From assembly GCA_013368795.1 (NCBI GenBank), contig JABFXX010000297.1, positions 1 through 44,074 of the forward strand: a stretch of DNA of 44,074 nt, given 5' to 3'. The first letter of the stretch is position 1. Each line of letters opens with the position of its first letter. Below are positions 34,401-39,705 of this stretch, in pieces. This DNA comes from Kofleriaceae bacterium. GTDB taxonomy: Bacteria; Myxococcota_A; Polyangia; Haliangiales; Haliangiaceae. The translations under genes were made by a program, and so were the position numbers. The notes under the pieces are model-generated. The model did no database searches and was not told the origin of the DNA. It worked only from the letters and a program-made list of their open reading frames with translations.

Positions 34401-35480
34401 ATCCCCTACACCGGCGCGGGCGTCGCGCTGTGGGACGAGCTGATGACCAACTCGTTCGGCACGAGCAGCGATTCGCTACTTCGTGCGAACGCGCGAATCT
34501 TCCTGTTCGCACTCGGTGTCACCAAGCCCTGGGACTCGTCGGGCTTCAAGATCCACGACGACTTCGTCAAGACGATCAAGGGCAGCGCGACCGCGACGGG
34601 GAAGATGAAGGCGAAGTTCGGCGATTTGCCGGACGCCCAGACGTTCTGGCATGCGACGAAGCGGCCGAGCAACCTGGACCAGCCTGCCCTGTGGATCGGC
34701 ACGCACAAGGAAGATACGCACCACAGTAAGCCCGACCGCCAGTCGCACCACACGACTCAATTTCTACTCGTGCAGTACTTCGAGCAGGACCACTTCACAC
34801 ACAAGCCATTCCCGACGATGCGCGGTGACGTGGCGACGACCTTCAGCACGAAGATGAACTTCTCCCTTGCCGGCGCCAAGGTGAATGCGGTCAACGGCAT
34901 CGCGGTCGGTACGCTCGATCCGCCAAAGTCGCACCGCGGTGGCGACATGCCCGCGATCCTTGTATCCGCGTTGATGCATCGACGCGGCAAGCTCCACATC
35001 AACACGGTGCCGGAATCAGATGAGGATGACGACTCGACGCTGACGCAGAGTGCTCGCCTCGACAGCTGGTTTCGCACCGCTCTCGCGACCTATCTCACAA
35101 AACCTGTTGCGACCGACTACTTCGCTGCGGTCCAGGCGGTCAACGCGCTCTCGAAACCCTCGACATCGAATGTACAGAATCCCGACCCGATTCGGGACCC
35201 GCTCGACTGGTTCGTGGTGCATGCGGCGGAGCTCGCCGCGGCAATCCCTGCCGCGATGAAAGCAACCTACGCCAAGATGCGCGCGATCATGATTCCCGCC
35301 ATCGAACCAGGGCTCCGCTACCTCGAAGCGTCGTGGTACGAACAGCTCGCCGCCGAGCAGAACAAGCCGATCGATCCGGGCGGCAGTCACCACGTGACGT
35401 CGACGATGGTCACGAACGTCGCGAACGCTGCGATCGCAAACAACAAGACGATCATGGAAGACAACTCGAAGTGGGCCTGA
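28404..35480 (+). CDS. Giant protein with two DUF4157 modules; candidate eCIS cargo/toxin
   Basis: This 2358-residue protein starts at ATG 28404 (ATG 28425 is an alternative). DUF4157 module 1 lies at about 65-140 (PLPSGIRDRLERVFAADLAA, VRVHEGREAERATRGARA, then HEVAHVLQQ with H129-E-x-x-H133). Module 2 lies at about 1705-1776 (RRLPAAQRARFEAQLGQDLS, then HELVHVIQQ with H1768-E-x-x-H1772). Between them is a mostly helical region of more than 1500 residues with hydrophobic stretches near 1350-1390 and 1465-1480. The C-terminal 580 residues have His-rich motifs (HHTTQFLLVQYF near 2115, RRGKLHIN near 2192, SHHVTSTMV near 2328) that I cannot assign. DUF4157 is an eCIS-associated metallopeptidase-like domain; with eCIS genes nearby, delivery by that system is inferred. 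There is no Sec signal. Its stop overlaps the next gene. Confidence 0.85.
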   Translation: MIDAGRSMKKAEARVPTTRPHTPAPRARLEAEADHAVAHAARGARADRGELSATTAARDLGGTGSPLPSGIRDRLERVFAADLAAVRVHEGREAERATRGARAMTAGAHVYLGEHDRVAAAHTFPVLVHEVAHVLQQTGRERGDGRLVATARAGTAEPFAWSAPFSRFTRGLTTATVLSEWSKKARARGKITAAGQIDALATAAAAAKAPATFWSDRAGHVVARTADPMFVVGTAPAPTLSGLEPLTRAALGDALKLEGKTAAAAEILVDFGTTTEGLIVDPTTYLAFVTAVGVDALLDRILEIWQDHDIFESARPKKMIAWTVAYLTGTFDAVVGVPIHDDPDPTKRTFLGPDLLTIVGAADTAGTFHPSELLVAAIIAIKQLEQIRVKHLEPPKGFRVVVTNDDKLDARVTVADKLVRTAKLTEERGAGIKAGTDKGFTGTLEAANLYVRNYMPVLGAIGAWALDFWKLGALAQAAATGGNAKATERGLGEDTIRKIGTASPEPFAGFKAALEKHHTDFYSRLSDDSLPGSAEYSKRVEAAVKVVDEQMRVVQRKAGERGASEAWAGAVFAFDASKITTNNTVLLAQSSWLLAKLAGYRNTLKLYARKEDDGLRKRFEDVLGPIGPWPADDYRVHHRAFVAERFGDLAKAIGLDPIAASMLAILTATEPLPTGADQSDDVLAIVDRFRPQPRGPISRLADDMQGQRIAGIDQFTAEQFVALFQGDRYRRVSSRIDTLLGGPEGTTFALDHEPLLNQAIAAEDKSPLQPLRYRLERGKFAYLHRRDQSGVARTPLRHLIEFHPVVQALVKSWDHYVIPTKQNEPDLVVWKIPKFDALASYLRTLDSVNQLLARYAQVDGSPGTPTTADGFKKLPADEWWKKFLELTDTNVALTQQTRRRSLQSITELNKKLAEYAAKDFPSPAIPPTADMLGKKLPDDWEGWLVTLVLEAGDEKKNAARSLGLRKIPALDSAIATYATADAGGGTAISATAVANMGDTAWLALWRKVINIATTRRMELRDTLIKENLHGTLGKERTAAWNDLLDHERKALVHERVRIVRTLVEPLLNAYVPKTGITDLVTVGEQRTPKRWAAGLAVQNLGSYLIGPIDDNHWIKDPAVKPEERASHQAAALLQVAYLARDKIVTQSGSDWVMIGWDRDVAWMWMPVLDQTLKFLSKSPDLTAWLRDDEKPASSWVPGRQTALQNIYDGLWASMAAHREEFGFVGIKGDGTIENPGTVHEVDNDRRRYGIGHAFTIDGVTWEILSVPEKFVYHPALLRADKTEVLPPKLVINGTEDKTFDGKTTLVRVMRDGEFLELNNDRGKSEPYMRELAFAVMMASTVDQLADLAEGMEAGARFVGGLVLDIAELFPVAGQAAAAARVVLGVGSVLADRDFRNLVSALIVDPIGVVTDAWTKFKSNLTVENIAENLLLNPGLEFLEDLGNIKKEHKSVGAAPSGVGKILRRLASIASSIAGAIGRVIGFAHDIRDDIQSFVIEHLVLARVLSFVAEHIHFIAEIPALLQQNNLENLEQSMLDLVAGQFTGIVEAIGEIRMPAKLITMRDVVPIFLDIVGKRLGGKYAFGYKVIKALLEAVGRWTEVTDMIADAIDAILPKEINPLELQTFWTDFINEKLGKHLGGVQSWVRDVLDTIYSAIPGHTDHLPQPRKLNIKAEGDQFLDAAPLVRESARPTARPEEVELSGGRRLPAAQRARFEAQLGQDLSHVRLHTGGDAARATTAVGARALTTGSHVLLAPDIAPGSDSGDRVMRHELVHVIQQTGPRAAGADDTPVTGEPDLGVNIHPAAERLANEIAAKAAPAEVGPRAARGFQPNMFGMGQRFVDYLTHTDRPWKEIDKIAKTGQGTGRKLIGRDVKLSIEKVGTAIESWVSNFTAKDMDAGVTKNLAPAVDKIKAWLVDKTQEIKQAVDDLAIDASSATALRDDSNESPIMELHVENFEAKLVRFIAVRTGCFIKIELATNDHKLDHDKPLKKILFEGMNPAAIPYTGAGVALWDELMTNSFGTSSDSLLRANARIFLFALGVTKPWDSSGFKIHDDFVKTIKGSATATGKMKAKFGDLPDAQTFWHATKRPSNLDQPALWIGTHKEDTHHSKPDRQSHHTTQFLLVQYFEQDHFTHKPFPTMRGDVATTFSTKMNFSLAGAKVNAVNGIAVGTLDPPKSHRGGDMPAILVSALMHRRGKLHINTVPESDEDDDSTLTQSARLDSWFRTALATYLTKPVATDYFAAVQAVNALSKPSTSNVQNPDPIRDPLDWFVVHAAELAAAIPAAMKATYAKMRAIMIPAIEPGLRYLEASWYEQLAAEQNKPIDPGGSHHVTSTMVTNVANAAIANNKTIMEDNSKWA

Positions 35481-36163
35481 TACCGACGCTCTTCATCCTC
35501 GGAATCGACGGCGCACCGCGCCTGTGGCCGATGGGCATCGGCGCATCGAGACCGCGCGCGATCCAGGGCGTCACAGGCGTCCCGGCACGCGTGGAGCTCG
35601 AGTGGGACGATGCCGGTCGTCTGATCGAATCACGATTCTCGATCCGACCGGAGCCTGCCTGGCGACGACTGACGTACGTGTGGCGGGAGGAGGTGCTCGA
35701 GCGAATTCGCGAGTTCGATCCGAAGCTCGCCGAGCTCTTCGGCGACGAGCCCGCTACCGAAGAGATCTGGACATGGTCCGGCGGCCGACCTGTCGAGGTC
35801 CGCAACATCACCAACGAGGACGGGAGCGAGACCACCCGCGAGGACTGGGCATGGTCCGACGATGGTTCCTCGCTGACGGTGACCGAGTCGTCCGATCGCG
35901 TGCTCGCTCGCAACCGTGTGAACCTCGACGCGCGCGGACGCCTGATCCACTCGGTGCGCGAGTACACGATCGACGGATCGTCGAAGATCATCGATCTCGA
36001 GTGGACCCCCGACGATCGTCTGATCGCAGTCCGTGTGCGCGCAGGACATGGGCCCGAGCTCGTGATCGGTTTCCGCTGGGACGAGCGAGGCCGCTTGATC
36101 GCGCAGACGCGTAGCGACATGCCAGGCGTCGACGTCTGGCAGTACGAGTACGACGAGCCCTGA
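35471..36163 (+). CDS. YD-like repeat protein overlapping the giant DUF4157 gene; candidate immunity or adaptor
   Basis: GTG 35471 lies inside the last codons of the giant gene (10-bp overlap) and gives 230 residues with no signal peptide. Repeated short beta units carry D/GR turns (VELEWDDAGRLIESRF, IWTWSGGRPVEVRNI, NLDARGRLIHSVREYT, IDLEWTPDDRLIAVRV, IGFRWDERGRLIAQT), like YD/RHS-type strands. Family assignment is uncertain. The overlap implies translational coupling and stoichiometric expression with the giant protein, so a chaperone, loading adaptor or immunity role is plausible but not shown by sequence. An in-frame ATG at 35531 is an alternative start. Confidence 0.75.
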   Translation: MGLIPTLFILGIDGAPRLWPMGIGASRPRAIQGVTGVPARVELEWDDAGRLIESRFSIRPEPAWRRLTYVWREEVLERIREFDPKLAELFGDEPATEEIWTWSGGRPVEVRNITNEDGSETTREDWAWSDDGSSLTVTESSDRVLARNRVNLDARGRLIHSVREYTIDGSSKIIDLEWTPDDRLIAVRVRAGHGPELVIGFRWDERGRLIAQTRSDMPGVDVWQYEYDEP

Positions 36164-36165
36164 CG

Positions 36166-37458
36166 TCAGCGCGGCACGAGCATCAGCTCGACGAGGTCGC
36201 TCGCGAGGGACTTACGATCCATCTTCGTCGCCCAGAACCGACCCGCTGCTGCGGCGTCCGCGAAGATGTGATAGCCGCCGGGCTCGCTCGTGTCGTCGAG
36301 CCGCATGGACGTACGCGCCTCGAGGTCGAGCAGGTAGACGAGGCCCATGTACGCGACGATGTAGCGGGGCCCGAACGTCCCCTCGAACCGCGCGGTCCGC
36401 TCGAGCTTCGCATCGATCGCGATCCGCTTGCCGGCGGCGAGGTCGATGATCCCGACACCGGCCGCGAGCGCGCGATCGTCATCGAGCCAGGCGAGCCGGA
36501 ACCACGACTCCTTGCCGAGGTCGAGGACCTCGACCTGATCGTCGGCCTCCGGGAACCGGCCGCAGACGAGGTGGTAGGTATCGTTGTCGTCCTTCTGCGG
36601 CGTCATGCAGTAGCGTGTCCCATGCGGCGAGACGATCACGCCGAGCGGATATCCGTGCGAGGCACGATCGGCGAGCACGCGATCGGTTCCCGACGCGAGA
36701 TCGACGAGCCGGAGGGCAGTGTCGTGCGCGCCGTCGTCGTCGACGACGAGCCACTTCGTGTAGGCAGGATCGACGGCGACCACGCGGCTGTAGCGGCCGC
36801 CCGGACACATCGACTCGTCGACACGTGTGTAGCCGCGCAGCGCCGCGTTGGGGCAGCCATGCGTCTTCTGCGGCGCGCCGACGAGCTTGGGCTCGGTCGA
36901 CGGTAGATCGAGACGCTCGGCCTGGTTGCCGACGCGAAACGCCAGCGTGGACTCGCCGATCCAGATCGGATCGGCGCCACCTGCGACGGTCGTCACGATC
37001 GTGTGATCGGAGAACCGCAGGATGCTGATATCGCTGCCCATCCCCCACCGGCCTCCACCCTCCTCCTGGACGAGGACGGCATAGTCGCCGCGCGGTGAAA
37101 TCCGCACATAGGGCCATACGAGCTCGCGCGTCGGCCCAGGCGTTCTCTTGCCCGGCGAGCGCACCTCGTAGGTCCGGCCGTTGGCGACGACGATCATGTG
37201 TTGCCCGTCCGGCGTGACGAAGACGTGTTCGGGGCGGTCGACGGTATCGATCGATGTGAACGAGGGCGCGAGTGTCGACTCCTTGAACTTCCACGTCTCG
37301 GACGCCGTCGCCGGCATGGTGCGCGAGGCTGGCTTCGGTGGACTCCACGTTGCGCTCGCCGGCTTCGCCGAGGGCGTCGTCGGAGGTGTGCTCGGCGCCG
37401 GCGCGATCGCGGACTGACCGCAGGCCGCACATGCAAGGAGGACGAGCAAGCGCATCAT
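36166..37458 (-). CDS. Beta-propeller-like lipoprotein
   Basis: This 430-residue protein starts at ATG 37458 with lipobox LLACAAC (Cys13) followed by a Pro/Thr/Ser-rich linker. The rest is a run of WD/TolB-like propeller strands: EHVFVTPDGQHMIVVANGRTY, VRISPRGDYAVLVQEEGG, ISILRFSDHTIVTTV, DPIWIGESTLAFRV, WLVVDDDGAHDTALRLVDLASG, VYLLDLEART. No catalytic motif is seen. It lies between the DUF4157 cargo and the eCIS ATPase but on the minus strand; a link to the injection system is unproven. The 208 bp between its start and the ATPase stop (37459-37666) show no gene. Confidence 0.75.
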   Translation of the reverse strand: MMRLLVLLACAACGQSAIAPAPSTPPTTPSAKPASATWSPPKPASRTMPATASETWKFKESTLAPSFTSIDTVDRPEHVFVTPDGQHMIVVANGRTYEVRSPGKRTPGPTRELVWPYVRISPRGDYAVLVQEEGGGRWGMGSDISILRFSDHTIVTTVAGGADPIWIGESTLAFRVGNQAERLDLPSTEPKLVGAPQKTHGCPNAALRGYTRVDESMCPGGRYSRVVAVDPAYTKWLVVDDDGAHDTALRLVDLASGTDRVLADRASHGYPLGVIVSPHGTRYCMTPQKDDNDTYHLVCGRFPEADDQVEVLDLGKESWFRLAWLDDDRALAAGVGIIDLAAGKRIAIDAKLERTARFEGTFGPRYIVAYMGLVYLLDLEARTSMRLDDTSEPGGYHIFADAAAAGRFWATKMDRKSLASDLVELMLVPR

Positions 37459-37666
37459 GGTGACCGCGCTTATCGCACGACCTTGCCCGAAGTTGCTTTG
37501 AATTCTTCCGTCCGATATCCGGACAAGACTGCGCTGTGATTACGGCTTGAGGTTGTCAGCCCGGCCGAGTACGACAGCGCATGGTCGAACGCGTCGGTAT
37601 TACGGTACGCGCGAGCGCGCGTCGAAGGCCGGCGACTACTGCGAGACGCTGGCGCCGCTGCCCTGA

Positions 37667-39571
37667 TCACGCTCGGCCGAGGAGGAGCGCGCGGTCTCGT
37701 GGCGCGAGGCCGAGGCCTTCCTTCTCGAGCTCGCGCTCGATGCCGCGCACGAGATGGTCGGCCGTGACCGCCGCGCCGGCGTAGGTGGCGGCCGCGCAGG
37801 CGGTGAGGAGTGCGCCCTTGATCTGCGCGCCGCTCAGCTCGATCTCGGAGGCAGCGCGGCCGATCACCGGCGCCAGCTCGCGGAGACGCTCTGGCAGGAA
37901 CGTGGTGCCGAGCCGCGTCCAGATGCGCAGCCGCTCGGCCGCCTCGGCGCGTGGGAAGTCGAGGATCAGGCGCATCCGTCGGGTGAAGGCAGCGTCGATG
38001 TTGCCGCGCTGGTTCGTCGCGAGGATCGCGAGGCCGGGCCACGCGTCGAGCGCCTGCAGCAGATAATCGGTCTCGGTGTTGGCGTAGCGATCGTGCGCGT
38101 CGTGGACCTCGGTCCGCTTGCCGAACAGCGCGTCGGCCTCGTCGAACAGCACGACGGCGTCGGTATGGCGAACGGCGCCGAGGATGCGCGACAGGTTCTG
38201 ACTCGTCTCGCCGATGTACTTGCTGACGATCCGGCTGAGGTCGACGCGGAACAGCGGCAGGCCGAGCTCGCGCGTGACGACCTGCGCGGCCATCGTCTTG
38301 CCCGTCCCTGGCGGGCCGCAGAACAGCGCCGCGATCGAGCGCCCCTGTGGAAACAGGCGACCGATCGAGGGCTCGCTCCACAGCCGCGGTAGCACGCGCG
38401 CCTCCTGCGCGAGCTCGCGGAGCGAGGTGACGACGCGCTCGGGCAGCACGAGGTCGTCCCACTCGAACGGTGTCTCGAGGACCTCGCAGTGGCCCTCGAG
38501 GCGCTGCGTCGCATCGACGCGCAAGCGAGCGATCGCGTCATCGGGATTCGCTGCGCCCGAGAGCGCGAGCGCCGCCAGCTGGCCCGGTCGAGCAGACCAG
38601 CCGTCGAGGAGGCGCACGCGGTCCGCATCGGGCCACGTCGAAAACGCCGGCACGAGCGTGCGCCATGCGGCTTCCTTCGCGGGCCGATCGGCGACGGGCA
38701 TGCGCACCATGATGTCGGCAACACCGAGGAGCGGCGGCGGCGGCTCGGCGTCGAGCCAGGCCTGCACCGCAGGCATCGACAGATCTGGCGGCAGCCGCAC
38801 TCGATCGGTCCAGGCGAGCGCGAGATCCTCGAGGCGCGCGAGGCGCAGTGCAGCGCGCACGGTCGGTGCCGCGGGCTCCGGCGCGACGACCGCGGGTGTG
38901 AGATCGAGCGCGCGCGCGACCGCGGCGAACAGCGTGCGGCGACCGCTGCCGTCGGGCCCGCGAAGCCAGAGCCGCACGCTCCGTGCACCGGCGGCGACCG
39001 AGCGGCGCACTTGCTCGGCGAGCTCGTCGACCGGCCAGCCGGGCAGCGGTGCGCGGGCCGGGATCAGCGCGATGGTCTCGACGAGAATCGGATCGCGGCA
39101 CGTGCGGCCCGCGAGGCGCGCCTCGATCGTCGGATCGAGCGAGAGCGCGGGTGCGGTCCGGACGATCAGCGACCAGCGCGCCACGCCGTCCTCGGCGGTG
39201 AGTCGGTACGTGCGCGGGAACCCGAGCAGGGAGGCGACCGCCTCGAGCGTGACGACGTCGCGCCCGAGCGGATCGCAGAGCAGGCCGAGGCTGCGACCGA
39301 GCTCCGGCGCGAGCGCCGCCGCGAGCAGGACGGCGAGCACCGCACGCTCGTCGCGACGGAGATCGAAGCGATCGCTCAGCGCCGCGAGGCTCGCGGGAAT
39401 CGGCGGCGCGCTCGCCTCGTCCGCGCGTGCGAGGTCGAGGAGCGCATCGAGCTCCGCGCGAGGCTGCTCGCTGCTCGCGCCGCGCAGCGCATCGAGCCGC
39501 GCGCGAAGCGCATCGCGCAGCCAGTCGCAGAGCGCGTCGAGCTGCGATGACCGATCCGCCACCGTCACCAT
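37667..39571 (-). CDS. eCIS-associated AAA+ ATPase
   Basis: ATG 39571 (MVTVADRSSQLDALCDWL) gives 634 residues. The N-terminal 380 residues form a degenerate first AAA-like region (LWLRGPDGSGRRTLFAAVARAL, with a modified P-loop), and the C-terminal part is a canonical AAA+ module: Walker A GPPGTGKT (about 419-426), Walker B VVLFDEAD (about 473-480), sensor-1 ILATNQRG and an arginine-rich FTRRMRLILDF. Such two-part ATPases accompany contractile injection systems of the Afp/PVC class; proposed roles include assembly, sheath handling or cargo loading. It is divergent from the sheath operon with a 134-bp shared promoter region. TACAGT on its strand lies 8 bp before the ATG. Confidence 0.9.
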   Translation of the reverse strand: MVTVADRSSQLDALCDWLRDALRARLDALRGASSEQPRAELDALLDLARADEASAPPIPASLAALSDRFDLRRDERAVLAVLLAAALAPELGRSLGLLCDPLGRDVVTLEAVASLLGFPRTYRLTAEDGVARWSLIVRTAPALSLDPTIEARLAGRTCRDPILVETIALIPARAPLPGWPVDELAEQVRRSVAAGARSVRLWLRGPDGSGRRTLFAAVARALDLTPAVVAPEPAAPTVRAALRLARLEDLALAWTDRVRLPPDLSMPAVQAWLDAEPPPPLLGVADIMVRMPVADRPAKEAAWRTLVPAFSTWPDADRVRLLDGWSARPGQLAALALSGAANPDDAIARLRVDATQRLEGHCEVLETPFEWDDLVLPERVVTSLRELAQEARVLPRLWSEPSIGRLFPQGRSIAALFCGPPGTGKTMAAQVVTRELGLPLFRVDLSRIVSKYIGETSQNLSRILGAVRHTDAVVLFDEADALFGKRTEVHDAHDRYANTETDYLLQALDAWPGLAILATNQRGNIDAAFTRRMRLILDFPRAEAAERLRIWTRLGTTFLPERLRELAPVIGRAASEIELSGAQIKGALLTACAAATYAGAAVTADHLVRGIERELEKEGLGLAPRDRALLLGRA

Positions 39572-39618
39572 GCGATGCACTGTATGACCGCGGGCTGCGA
39601 GAGGCGGGATCGGCAGGT

Positions 39619-39633
39619 GGAGCAATTTGCTCC
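39619..39633. promoter_or_regulatory. Perfect 15-bp palindrome in the ATPase-sheath promoter region
   Basis: GGAGCAATTTGCTCC is an inverted repeat with 7-bp arms around one central base, roughly midway between the divergent ATPase and sheath starts. A similar GGAGCAAAATGC occurs at 28348-28359, upstream of the giant DUF4157 gene. A repressor or activator site shared by the two units is possible; no cognate regulator is identified. Confidence 0.5.
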
Positions 39634-39705
39634 AGGAGATCTCGTGTCGGGCGCGATCACGCGCGTGCTACAGGCGAAAGGGTCGCAGTTTGAGGAGGGA
39701 GAGAG

